DNA of 35,666 bases from Vulcanimicrobiota bacterium (lineage in GTDB: Bacteria; Vulcanimicrobiota; Vulcanimicrobiia; Vulcanimicrobiales; Vulcanimicrobiaceae): positions 1 through 35,666 of the forward strand of contig PMFP01000095.1 of assembly GCA_003155175.1 (NCBI GenBank), in the 5' to 3' direction. Below the pieces are notes generated by a model. It was not told the origin of the DNA and did no database searches. It saw only the letters and a list, made by a program, of their open reading frames with translations. Positions 24,076-31,950 of the stretch are shown piece after piece. The number at the start of each line of letters is the position of its first letter. Position 1 is the first letter of the stretch. The translations under genes and the position numbers were made by a program.

Positions 24076-25100
24076 TCGCCGGTGGAGTAGCCCGCAGCGG
24101 CCAGAACGCGCTGCGTTTCAACCGCTTCTTGGAACGTTGGGAGCTCGCTCGCGCCCGTTTCGATCTGCTTGATCCATTCGTCGTAAAGCTCGTACAGGAG
24201 CGGGACGTTTCCGCCCAGGCTCTCCAGTTTGGCGTACGGCGACGGCTTGCATTCGAGCTCGGACTGCTCGTCCTCGTCAACGACGAACAACGTCACGTCC
24301 ACGACGTCGGTTCCGCTCGCGACGGCCGTGCGGTTGCCGCCATGCACCGCGATCGTGGCCTGCTCGACGCCCGTCGTCCCGTCCACCGAGAGACGGCCGA
24401 CCAGACCGTGCCCGTAGTCCACGAGCGCGAACGCGCCGTCGTCGGCGTCCACCGTGAAGCTGCCGCGATCGTCGGTCCGCATGGGATTGGCGATGCGGGA
24501 GAAGCCGGTCGCATGCACCGGCGGACGCCCCGCGAGCCAATTGCACGTGTCGATGACGTGGGAGAGCAAGGCCCCGGAGATGCCGCCGCCCGACGATCGC
24601 TCGAAGAGCCAGCCCCGTTCGCGTTTCTCGGCGGGGGTAGTGAGATGCGTGAACTCGATCTCGCGCAACGGGTCGAGATGGCCGTTTGCGACCAGCTCCT
24701 TCATCGCCATTCGCTGTGGGATCCAGCGGAACTCGTGCGCGACGCCGCAGGCCGTTGCCGCGGCCTTCGACGCGTCGAGCATGCGCTCGGCCTGCGCGAC
24801 GTTGAGCGCGAACGGCTTTTCGCACAGCACGTGTTTGCCGGCAGCGAGGGCTGCCAGCACGTCGTCTTCGTGCGAGAACGGCGGCGACGCGACGACGACG
24901 GCATCGAGGTCGCATCCGGCAACCATCTGGGCGCAGGACGTGAACGCGTGCGGAATCCCGCGGGCGGCCGCAATGCCTTCAGCCGAATGCGGCGAGGCCA
25001 GTGCGACGACGTCGAAACGGGGGTGCGCGAGCAGGGCCGGCAGGTGCGCCTTCACGCCGAAGCCGCTGCCGACGATGCCTACGCGATAGGTTTCGCTCAA
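24072..25100 (-). CDS. Gfo/Idh/MocA-family NAD(P)-dependent oxidoreductase
   Basis: 342 residues. N-terminal Rossmann motif VGIVGSGFGVKAHLPAL, then VVVASPPFSHEDDVLAALAAGKHVLCEKPFAL with the family EKP signature, whose Lys is catalytic. The C-terminal domain has the usual beta-sheet dimer region; GGGISGALLSHVIDTCNWL carries the conserved Asp/His area. These enzymes oxidise or reduce hydroxyl groups of sugars, inositols and related compounds with NAD(P). It is the last gene of a four-gene operon; its start overlaps the aminotransferase stop as ATGA. In this context it may supply a keto substrate or reduce an imine-type intermediate, which is inference from order alone. Confidence 0.9.
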   Translation of the reverse strand: MSETYRVGIVGSGFGVKAHLPALLAHPRFDVVALASPHSAEGIAAARGIPHAFTSCAQMVAGCDLDAVVVASPPFSHEDDVLAALAAGKHVLCEKPFALNVAQAERMLDASKAAATACGVAHEFRWIPQRMAMKELVANGHLDPLREIEFTHLTTPAEKRERGWLFERSSGGGISGALLSHVIDTCNWLAGRPPVHATGFSRIANPMRTDDRGSFTVDADDGAFALVDYGHGLVGRLSVDGTTGVEQATIAVHGGNRTAVASGTDVVDVTLFVVDEDEQSELECKPSPYAKLESLGGNVPLLYELYDEWIKQIETGASELPTFQEAVETQRVLAAAGYSTGD

Positions 25101-26383
25101 GGTGGCCCTCCAGTTTCGGCGATTGCGTTTTCCAACAAGTCGAGCGCGCGGTCGAGGTCGTCGCGCCCGATGACGAGCGGCGGCGTGACCGAGATGACGT
25201 TACCGTTGCGACCGGTTTGCAGCACGATGAGTCCGAGTCGCAGAGCGGCTTTGACCGCGGCGTCGGCTTGTGCCGCGTCGCGCAGTTCCACGCCCCACAT
25301 CAGTCCGCGCCCGCGCACGTCGCGCACGCCGTGCTTACCGAGAAACGCTTGGAGGCGCTCTTCGACGGCGGGTGCCAGTTCCCGCGCGCGCTCCGGCAAG
25401 CGCAGACGCTCGAGTTCGTCGATGGTTGCCAGCGCCGCCGCGCAGCCCATCGGATTGCCGAGGTACGTCGAGGTATGCAGCGCTTCGCCGCGCGAGACGG
25501 GCCAGGCGTCCATCACGTCGGCGCGCGCGGCGATCGCGCTGATCGGGAAGCCCGAACCCATGGCTTTTCCGATGCAGATAATGTCGGGCACGATGCCGTC
25601 GTGCATGCACGCGAACCACGAGCCGGTCCGGCCGAAGCCGGTATAGATTTCGTCAAAAATCAGCACTATGCCGAGCTCGTCGCAAATGGCTCGCAATCCC
25701 CGAAGATAGCCGCCGGGCGGAACCACGATGCCGCCGCGCGATTGGATCGGCTCGATGACGACGGCCGCGAGATCTCCGCGCGCGGCAAGGGCGCGCCTGA
25801 GCGCGGCGAGTTCGCGGGCAACGCCATCGCCGTCGGAATCGCCCGCGGGAAAGTCGAGCATCAGCGTCGTGGTGGAGAGCACGCCGGCAAACGGCGCGCG
25901 GAAGCGCTCGATGCCGCCGATCGTCAGCGCGCCGAACGAGAGGCCGTGGTAGGCGCCGCGGTACGACGCGAAGGCGGCCTTTCCGGTAGCGAGCATCGCG
26001 GTTTTCATGGCGGCCTCCACGGCCTCGGATCCGGTCGTCGCGAGGAAGATCTTGTTCAGGCCGGTAGGCAGGGCGTTCGCGAGACGCTCGAGCAGCCGCG
26101 CGCGAACGTGCGTCGGATGCACGTCGCCCATGCCGTGCATCAGCCGTTCCGCCTGTGTGTGGATGGCTTCGACGACCCGTGGGTTGGCGTGCCCCGCGTT
26201 GGCAACGCCGAATGCGGCCGTGAGATCGAGATAGCGGTTGCCGTCCACGTCCACAACGGTCGCGCCGGACGCCGACTCCCAGAACACCGGAAAATCCTCG
26301 CCCAAGTACGTGACGTTGCGCGATTCGAAACGCGCCAAATCGCCGCGCATCTCGGCGCTGCGCGGCCCCGGAATCTCGGTCAT
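25097..26383 (-). CDS. class III PLP-dependent aminotransferase
   Basis: 428 residues from ATG 26383, which overlaps the luxC-like stop as ATGA. Fold type I class III features in order: GNRYLDLTAAFGVANAGHANP, TTGSEAVEAAMKTAM (PLP phosphate), YRGAYHGLSFGA (ring-stacking Tyr/His), VVIEPIQSRGG, LIFDEIYTGFGRTG (Asp244 to the pyridine nitrogen) and the Schiff-base lysine Lys273 in IGKAMGSGFP. TSTYLGNP supplies the second phosphate contact. The class transfers amino groups to or from the terminal position of omega-amino acids, diamines and aldehydes. In this operon it follows an aldehyde-producing reductase, which fits conversion of an aldehyde to a primary amine. The substrate is not determined by the sequence. 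Confidence 0.92.
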   Translation of the reverse strand: MTEIPGPRSAEMRGDLARFESRNVTYLGEDFPVFWESASGATVVDVDGNRYLDLTAAFGVANAGHANPRVVEAIHTQAERLMHGMGDVHPTHVRARLLERLANALPTGLNKIFLATTGSEAVEAAMKTAMLATGKAAFASYRGAYHGLSFGALTIGGIERFRAPFAGVLSTTTLMLDFPAGDSDGDGVARELAALRRALAARGDLAAVVIEPIQSRGGIVVPPGGYLRGLRAICDELGIVLIFDEIYTGFGRTGSWFACMHDGIVPDIICIGKAMGSGFPISAIAARADVMDAWPVSRGEALHTSTYLGNPMGCAAALATIDELERLRLPERARELAPAVEERLQAFLGKHGVRDVRGRGLMWGVELRDAAQADAAVKAALRLGLIVLQTGRNGNVISVTPPLVIGRDDLDRALDLLENAIAETGGPP

Positions 26384-27603
26384 GCTTCCGACGTCACCCA
26401 GCGTACGAATTCGGCGATGCGCGGGCGCGCGCCGTGATTGCCGCCGAGCGGAGGCCTCTGCAGCTCGCCGAATCGCGCGATGCGCGACGCGCCGGTCTCG
26501 AGCGCCATCGCATCGACGTCGTCGCGATTTCCGGCCAGGGCGATCGCCTCGATCGGCAAGCGGTGCGCGCGAACGTAGGCCAGCGCGTCGGCCGGTCCGT
26601 CCACGCAATGGATCGCAACGACGCGCGGAAGAAAGGAGGGGGGCTCGCTCGGCGGCGCGTCGAGCAACGCGAGGTACCCGGCCGATCCGCCGATGACGGC
26701 TCCGCGGCCTTCGGAAACGCGAAAGGCGGCCACGTTGCGGGCGTTCGCGACGCGAGCCTGCGCGCGCGCGTCGAGCGGGCCGGGGGGAAACTCGACGCTG
26801 GCGCGATCGAGAGCCGTGCGGAAGATCTCACCGAAGACCGCGGGCGCAATGGCGCCGCCACGCTCGAGAAAGAGCGCGTGCAGCGAAAGGCAGCCTTCGC
26901 CGTCGTAGAGCAGCATGTCGCGGGCCGCGCCGGCGGCGATGCGCGTGCAGGCCGCCGCGTCGGCAAGCGCTTCGCGCGCGACGTAGCCGATGCTGGCGGC
27001 CGGTCCAAACGCAACGAAGCGCGCTCGCGGCGCGGCTTGCGAGCGAATCTTGCGCAGCGAGACGTCGTCGCCGAACGCGACGACGGCGTCGAATGCCGCC
27101 AAGTCGCGCGCGTCGTTCTCGCCGCTCCACGCCTCGGCCACGGCCGCCGTGCCCAATTCCTCGAGTTCCTCGGCTGCGGTCTTTAAGAACGCGGCGACGA
27201 AATGGTCTTCGCGATCTTTCACCGCGACGTCGCATTTCGCGCACAGCGCGAAGAGCAGCGGCGGAATCGCGACGCCGATGGTAGTCCGGCTGGAGACGAC
27301 GCACACGCGCCCAACCGGAAGCGCGTGCAGCGCCGGCCGTCCCGCACGCTCCACCGCGCCGTCGAGGGCGGAGAGCGAACCGATCTCGTCGACGATCGCC
27401 GCTTCGAGCGCTGCGGCGCTCGCACTCTGAAAGAGCGCGTCGAGGGCGTACTCGACGACCGGCAGCGAATACCCCGTGCGCTCGCAGATGGCGCGCTGCG
27501 CGCGGACCCTCGGCGGAAAGTCCGCGTCGCACCACCGCTCGGACGCGTCGGCGAGCGCGCGCACGATTCTCCGGACGGGAACGCGCGCCAGCCGGGTGCT
27601 CAC
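26380..27603 (-). CDS. luxC: LuxC-like acyl-CoA reductase
   Basis: 407 residues from GTG 27603, which overlaps the luxE-like stop as GTGA. The family is PF05893, which reduces acyl-thioesters to aldehydes with NADPH. Visible features: LPVGRVCVVSSRTTIGVAIPPLLFALCAKCDVAVKDREDHFVAAF resembles the nucleotide-binding N-terminal part of aldehyde dehydrogenases, and the catalytic cysteine is Cys238 in DMLLYDGEGCLSLHALF. In luminous bacteria LuxC works with LuxE and LuxD to supply long-chain aldehyde to luciferase. No luxA, luxB or luxD is present here. Upstream is luxE and downstream the aminotransferase, which suggests that the aldehyde is passed on to transamination. Confidence 0.85.
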   Translation of the reverse strand: MSTRLARVPVRRIVRALADASERWCDADFPPRVRAQRAICERTGYSLPVVEYALDALFQSASAAALEAAIVDEIGSLSALDGAVERAGRPALHALPVGRVCVVSSRTTIGVAIPPLLFALCAKCDVAVKDREDHFVAAFLKTAAEELEELGTAAVAEAWSGENDARDLAAFDAVVAFGDDVSLRKIRSQAAPRARFVAFGPAASIGYVAREALADAAACTRIAAGAARDMLLYDGEGCLSLHALFLERGGAIAPAVFGEIFRTALDRASVEFPPGPLDARAQARVANARNVAAFRVSEGRGAVIGGSAGYLALLDAPPSEPPSFLPRVVAIHCVDGPADALAYVRAHRLPIEAIALAGNRDDVDAMALETGASRIARFGELQRPPLGGNHGARPRIAEFVRWVTSEA

Positions 27604-28709
27604 AGCGCGATGCCGCGCAAGGTTTCGGCGTCGAGCGAGCAGCCGCGCAGCGCCGCGCCCGCTTCGCGTCCCACCAGGACGATCGAACCGTCGCCATAGA
27701 CGGCGCCCAGATCCTCGGTCGCGACGGCCACGCACGACGAGCGATTCGCCAGATCCACGTGCACGAGCGCACCGACCGTTCCCGCCGGCAGCGTCGTGCC
27801 GGCGGCGCTCACGGCGCGCGAACGAAGCCATGGCGGCGCGACTTTTCGCCGCGGCGCGTCGCGCAGGCGCAGCGGGTCGTCGTAATACTGCGACGCCAAT
27901 TCGGTCATCCCGTATTCCGCGACGACGGCTTCGCGCGCGATGCCGAACCGGGAAGCGATGCGTTCGTACAGCTCGTCGCGCGAGACTACGCGCGCGCGTC
28001 CTTTGAAACCGCCGGTCTCCATCACGCGCGAACCGGTCGGCAGCGCCCAGCTTAAACCGCGCGCGTCCATCTCGTCGGTCACGTGGACGAGCGCAAACGC
28101 CGTCGCGGCAACGCAGACCGGCTCGCCCGCGGCGACGGCGGACCTGACGGCCGCGACGAAGTCGTCGAAGAGCAGCGATTCGGCGGTGACGAACCAGCCC
28201 GTTTCGCCCGTTCCGCGTTCGCGCGCGACGCGGTCCATCATGTAGCCCAGCGAGGATCCCGGACGCTCCGCGGGGTTCGGGACCAAGTTGAGATAGCGCA
28301 GGCGCGCGCCGTCACCGAGTACGAAGCGATCGAACGCGGCGATCAGCGACCGGTCGTAGAGCTCGGCGGTTTCCATAAAGTGAAGTCCGCCCGCACCGCC
28401 GGTCGTGCCGCTGGTCTCGAACGTCAACGCGGCGCGCGCCGGGTCGAACGTCGCCATGATCGCTTCCTTATACGCCTGTGCGGGCACCGCGGGAATCTGC
28501 TGCCAGGTCTCCGGCGGCTGGTCGGGCGCGTAGCCGAACGCCGCGCCGTAGCGTCCGTAAGGTTCGTTGTACCGGAGCTGATGAGCGCAGATTCGGCGCG
28601 CGAGGTCCCCGAACTCCGAATCGGCGAGTGCGCGCGCCCCGGCGCGCCATCGCTCGATCGTGCCGAGGATCTCCCGGTCGAGTTCGCCGGCCTCGGTAGC
28701 GTAGCTCAT
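27600..28709 (-). CDS. luxE: LuxE-like acyl-protein synthetase
   Basis: 369 residues. It is an adenylate-forming enzyme of the LuxE/PaaK type. Motifs: ALTFETSGTTGG (residues 95-105, the phosphate-binding loop), GYMMDRVARERGTGETGWF, VMETGGFKGRAR and VAEYGMTELASQYYDDP (the adenine/Mg2+ motif). LuxE activates a carboxylic acid with ATP and holds the acyl group on a cysteine close to its C-terminus; here Cys357 in LRGCSLDAETL is 13 residues from the end, the right place. ATG 28709 has no obvious Shine-Dalgarno. It is the first gene of the operon, divergent from leuC with 116 bases between. Acid chain length cannot be read from the sequence. Confidence 0.87.
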   Translation of the reverse strand: MSYATEAGELDREILGTIERWRAGARALADSEFGDLARRICAHQLRYNEPYGRYGAAFGYAPDQPPETWQQIPAVPAQAYKEAIMATFDPARAALTFETSGTTGGAGGLHFMETAELYDRSLIAAFDRFVLGDGARLRYLNLVPNPAERPGSSLGYMMDRVARERGTGETGWFVTAESLLFDDFVAAVRSAVAAGEPVCVAATAFALVHVTDEMDARGLSWALPTGSRVMETGGFKGRARVVSRDELYERIASRFGIAREAVVAEYGMTELASQYYDDPLRLRDAPRRKVAPPWLRSRAVSAAGTTLPAGTVGALVHVDLANRSSCVAVATEDLGAVYGDGSIVLVGREAGAALRGCSLDAETLRGIAL

Positions 28710-28825
28710 CGAGCCAGGCGCACGAAGCTTGGACGGCCGGGCGAGGCGAACGGCGTTCTCCGCATGTCCGGGCCTTCTCCGCGCGAGTCCCGGTCCCCAG
28801 GTCAGCGTAAGCCGCGAGAGAAACC

Positions 28826-30121
28826 ATGCCCCCTATGGGCATGACCTTAACGGAAAAGATTCTCGCACGTCACGTCGGCCTCGACCGCGTGGTGCCGAAC
28901 CAGATCGTCGACGCCAAAGTCGATCTCGTGCTCGCCAACGAGCTCTCGGCGGCCGTCGCGATCGCGGTAATGCGGGGCATCAAAGGCGCAACGCGCGTCT
29001 TCGACCCCAACAAGATCGCGCTGGTCGAAGACCACTTCGTTCCCGCCAAGGACCCCCAGTCCGCCAAGCTGGCCAAGCTCATGAAAGACTTCGCGAAGGA
29101 GCAAGGCATCGTCCACTTCTTCGACGTCGGCCGCGGCGGCATCGAACACGTCGTGCTGCCCGAAGCGGGCCTGGTCGCGCCGGGCGAACTCATCGTCGGC
29201 GGAGATTCGCACACCTGCACCTACGGCGCGCTCGGCGCCTTCGCCACCGGCATGGGGTCCACCGACATCGCGGCGGCGTTCGTGCTTGGAGAAGTGTGGC
29301 TGCGCGTCCCCCCAACGATTAAACTCGTGTACGACGGGCAGCTCGGCGACATGGTCTACGCAAAGGATCTCATGCTTGCAACCGTCGGCCGGCTCGGAAT
29401 CGACGGCGCGACCTACTGCGCGCTGGAATTTCATGGTTCGACGGTCGACGCGCTCTCCATTACCGGGCGCACGACGATGGCGAATATGGCGATCGAGGCC
29501 GGGGCAAAGAACGGGATCTTTCATGCCGACGCCAAGGCGATCGCGTACGTCACCGAACGGACGGACCGCCCGTTCATCGTCGAGCGCGCCGACGAGGACG
29601 CGAACTACCAGCGCGTCATCGCGATCGACGTGAGCGCCCTCGAACCGCAAATCGCGTGCCCGCACACGCCCGACAACGTCCATCCGGTCTCGGAAGTCAC
29701 GAACGACGTGCTCGAACTCGACCAAGTCTTTATCGGTTCGTGCACCAACGGATACATCGAGGATCTTCGCGTCGTCGCCAGGATCCTGGACGGAAAGCAG
29801 ATCGCGCGGAGTTTGCGCGTGATCGTTAATCCCGGTTCCCAGCAAGTCTGGATGCAGGCCGCCGACGAGGGGATCCTCAAGACGCTGGCGGCGGCGGGCT
29901 GCGCGGTCAATACGCCGGGTTGCGGCGCGTGCTTCGGCGGACACATGGGCACGCTCGGCGACGGCGAGCGCTGTCTCTCGACGACCAACCGGAACTACGT
30001 CGGCCGCATGGGATCGCCCAAAGCCGAAGTCTACCTCGCATCGCCGGCAACGTGTGCCGCGTCGGCGCTGACCGGCCGCATCACCGATCCGCGCGCGGTC
30101 GAATTGGCGGGCGCCGTATGA
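28826..30121 (+). CDS. leuC: aconitase-family dehydratase, large subunit (LeuC/homoaconitase type)
   Basis: 431 residues, the short 'archaeal' LeuC length. The [4Fe-4S] ligands are in FIGSCTNGYIEDLR and TPGCGACFGGHMG. Other blocks: GGDSHTCTYGALGAFATGMGSTDIAA and FDPNKIALVEDHFVPAKDPQSA. It isomerises or dehydrates a malate-type substrate together with the small subunit encoded right behind it. Start codons are ATG 28826, 28835 or 28841; the first has GAGAGA a few bases upstream. The family covers isopropylmalate isomerase (leucine), homoaconitase (lysine or coenzyme B) and dimethylmaleate hydratase; the large subunit does not separate them. The window holds no leuA or leuB. The stop overlaps leuD as ATGA. 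Confidence 0.92.
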   Translation: MPPMGMTLTEKILARHVGLDRVVPNQIVDAKVDLVLANELSAAVAIAVMRGIKGATRVFDPNKIALVEDHFVPAKDPQSAKLAKLMKDFAKEQGIVHFFDVGRGGIEHVVLPEAGLVAPGELIVGGDSHTCTYGALGAFATGMGSTDIAAAFVLGEVWLRVPPTIKLVYDGQLGDMVYAKDLMLATVGRLGIDGATYCALEFHGSTVDALSITGRTTMANMAIEAGAKNGIFHADAKAIAYVTERTDRPFIVERADEDANYQRVIAIDVSALEPQIACPHTPDNVHPVSEVTNDVLELDQVFIGSCTNGYIEDLRVVARILDGKQIARSLRVIVNPGSQQVWMQAADEGILKTLAAAGCAVNTPGCGACFGGHMGTLGDGERCLSTTNRNYVGRMGSPKAEVYLASPATCAASALTGRITDPRAVELAGAV

Positions 30122-30624
30122 AACTGCGCGGACACGCCCACAAGTTCGGCAAGAACGTCGACACCGACGTCATCATTCCGGGCAAGTACTGCAACATCGT
30201 CGACCAGGCCGAATTGGGCAAGCACGCGCTCGAGGGCATCGATCCCGAATACACGACCCGCATGAAACCCGGCGACATCATCGTCGCCGACCGGAACTTC
30301 GGCTGCGGGTCGAGCCGCGAAGTCGCGCCGATCGCCATCAAGGGATCGGGAACCTCGGCGGTGATCGCAAAGAGCTTCGCGCGGATATTCTACCGCAACG
30401 CGCTCAACATCGGGCTGCCGATCTTCGAGTCGGACGAAGCGGTGGATCGTATCGACGCGGGCGACGAGATCGAAGTCGAGGCCGCAAGCGGAACGATTCG
30501 CAACGTCACCAAAGGCGAAACCTATGCCGCGGCGCAGTTCCCGCCGTTCATGCAGTCGCTGGTAGACGCGGGCGGGCTGGTCCCATACGTCGAGCGACGC
30601 CTCGCGGAGCGAGCCAAGACCTAA
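30118..30624 (+). CDS. leuD: aconitase-family dehydratase, small subunit (LeuD type)
   Basis: 168 residues, start ATG 30118 in ATGA overlap with the large subunit. Signatures: KNVDTDVIIPGKYCNIVDQAELGKH near the N-terminus, then DRNFGCGSSREVAPIAIKGSG (the swivel-domain active-site loop) and KSFARIFYRNALNIGLPI. The residues after IIP/GKY decide substrate in the family: isopropylmalate isomerases typically have YLV, homoaconitases YLRT, and here it is YCNI, which fits neither. I therefore leave the exact substrate open even though the gene name is the conventional one. The next gene is convergent, with only 4 bases between the stops. Confidence 0.9.
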   Translation: MKLRGHAHKFGKNVDTDVIIPGKYCNIVDQAELGKHALEGIDPEYTTRMKPGDIIVADRNFGCGSSREVAPIAIKGSGTSAVIAKSFARIFYRNALNIGLPIFESDEAVDRIDAGDEIEVEAASGTIRNVTKGETYAAAQFPPFMQSLVDAGGLVPYVERRLAERAKT

Positions 30625-30628
30625 CGGC

Positions 30629-31258
30629 TTAGCGCGGGGGTATTCCCCCGCCACCCGAGGAGGCGCCGCCGCCCATTCCGCCCATTCCGCCCGGCGCCGG
30701 CGAGATATTCTCGAAGAAGTTTTCTTTCGGCCGGTACGCCGCGGTGAACGGTACGCGCTGATCCGCGTCCGTCAACATGCCGAGCATGTCGGTCGTGCCG
30801 TCGAGCTTGCCTTCGAGCAAGAGCGTCGTGCCGTCGGCGCGCGTAACGATCAAGCGCACCGAATCGCCGTCGAGCGTGCCGGAGAGTGGAAACCTCTTGC
30901 CGTTGCCGTCAATGTAGAGGCCGCTGAGCGCGTTCTGCTGCTGCTTGATCTGAAAGTGCGTGTAGAGCGGATTGTTCTGGTTGGGCACCTGGATCTCGAC
31001 TTCCCAGACGCCTTCGATCCCATTGCGCGACGACTTGGGAGGCGGCGGAGTCCCCGAAGGCCTGCCGGGCGATTTGGCGCCGGCCGGCAACCCGAACCCA
31101 CTCGGTAGCGCGATCGGCGTGGGCGTCGCATCCGGCGCCGCGGTGGCGTCGGATGCCGGCGTTGCCAGCGCGGAGGGCGCGGGTGAGTTCAGTGTCGGGG
31201 GAGGCGGCGGCGGCGTGGCGAGCAGCATCACGGCCAGGGGTACGGCAAAGGCAATCAC
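30629..31258 (-). CDS. exported protein with proline-rich linker and a C-terminal beta domain, unknown function
   Basis: 209 residues from GTG 31258, which overlaps the upstream stop as GTGA. A hydrophobic start (VIAFAVPLAVMLLATPP) is a signal peptide or anchor, followed by about 50 residues of Pro/Ala/Thr linker. The folded part (about residue 75 on), GIEGVWEVEIQVPNQNNPLYTHFQIKQQQNALSGLYIDG, reads like a small beta-barrel with repeating strands, similar in feel to lipocalin-like or DUF-type exported domains. It ends in a Gly/Met-rich tail (GGMGGMGGGASSGGGG). I do not recognise the family. The gene is translationally coupled to the exported-protein gene upstream. Confidence 0.65.
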   Translation of the reverse strand: MIAFAVPLAVMLLATPPPPPPTLNSPAPSALATPASDATAAPDATPTPIALPSGFGLPAGAKSPGRPSGTPPPPKSSRNGIEGVWEVEIQVPNQNNPLYTHFQIKQQQNALSGLYIDGNGKRFPLSGTLDGDSVRLIVTRADGTTLLLEGKLDGTTDMLGMLTDADQRVPFTAAYRPKENFFENISPAPGGMGGMGGGASSGGGGIPPR

Positions 31259-31848
31259 CGGCGATGGCTTTGGCGCGCGGCCGCGCCCTCCCTCGCGGCG
31301 AGCGCTCGATGCGGCGTCGGCGACGTGGCCGGCGTGGCCCGGATTTCGATCGGAGCGCGACGGTAGAGCGGGAGAGGGGTGACGTGGCCAGCGCTTTGGA
31401 GCGCGGAAACGTCCTGTGCGAGCGCACCCATGGCGCCGGTGTTGCCGGGGCAGGAGAGGTCGCCGGAGCTCCAGCCGTGCCACAGCACCATGGTGCGGCT
31501 TCCGAAGGAGGCGCTCTTCATGCACGTCGCCGGCGGCTCGTTCGAATCGCGCGCGGCCCGCACGTCTCGGAAGAACGTCTCGACGAGCGCGGGGTCGGGC
31601 GTAAACGGTGCGGGCGTAGATTGAGAAGCGGGGCCGGTCTCCGGACCGCGACGCGAGAGAACCTGCGTCGTCGCTTGCCCGCTTGAACGAATGACCATGC
31701 GCCAGCCAGCACCGTTGGTGGATCCGCTATTTTCGATGACGGCGCCGTCGATGGTCGTCGCAGCAGCGGCGGCAACGAACGAGGCGGCAACGAGCGCGAT
31801 CGCGAGCGTGCCGCAACGTGCAGCGCTGCGAAACGAAAAGACGTCCAT
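31255..31848 (-). CDS. exported protein, unknown function
   Basis: 197 residues from ATG 31848 (MDVFSFRSAARCGTLAIALVAASFVAAAAA), a clear signal peptide. The mature part starts TTIDGAVIENSGSTNGAGWRMVIRSSGQATTQVLSRRG; later PDPALVETFFRDVRAARDSNEPPATCMKSASFGSRTMVLWHGWSSGDLSCPGNTGAMGALAQDVSAL. Two Cys (CMKS and CPGN) could form a disulfide outside the cytoplasm. I do not recognise a named family. It is divergent from the lipoprotein gene at 31951 with about 100 bases between the starts, and is coupled by GTGA overlap to the next exported protein. Confidence 0.68.
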   Translation of the reverse strand: MDVFSFRSAARCGTLAIALVAASFVAAAAATTIDGAVIENSGSTNGAGWRMVIRSSGQATTQVLSRRGPETGPASQSTPAPFTPDPALVETFFRDVRAARDSNEPPATCMKSASFGSRTMVLWHGWSSGDLSCPGNTGAMGALAQDVSALQSAGHVTPLPLYRRAPIEIRATPATSPTPHRALAAREGAAARQSHRR

Positions 31849-31950
31849 GAATCGTATAACGTATCGCCGTCGCAGACCGTCTCCGTGGAGGAGGTCGGAT
31901 TTGGATGCCCTAACCTGTCGCGACCTCTCCCTTGGAAGGAACGATCGGCT

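Noticed and set aside
24072..28709. Bioluminescence (lux) operon
   Set aside because: Only luxC- and luxE-like genes are present. No luciferase alpha or beta subunit, LuxD thioesterase or flavin reductase is encoded in the window.
28710..28825. Leucine-responsive attenuator or leader peptide before leuC
   Set aside because: The 116 bases contain no run of leucine codons behind a start and no terminator hairpin with a T tract.
31891..31927. Inverted repeat GAGGTCG...CGACCTC upstream of the lipoprotein gene, possible operator
   Set aside because: The arms are only 7 bp with a 23-base gap and could arise by chance in GC-rich DNA; no second copy elsewhere was found by eye.
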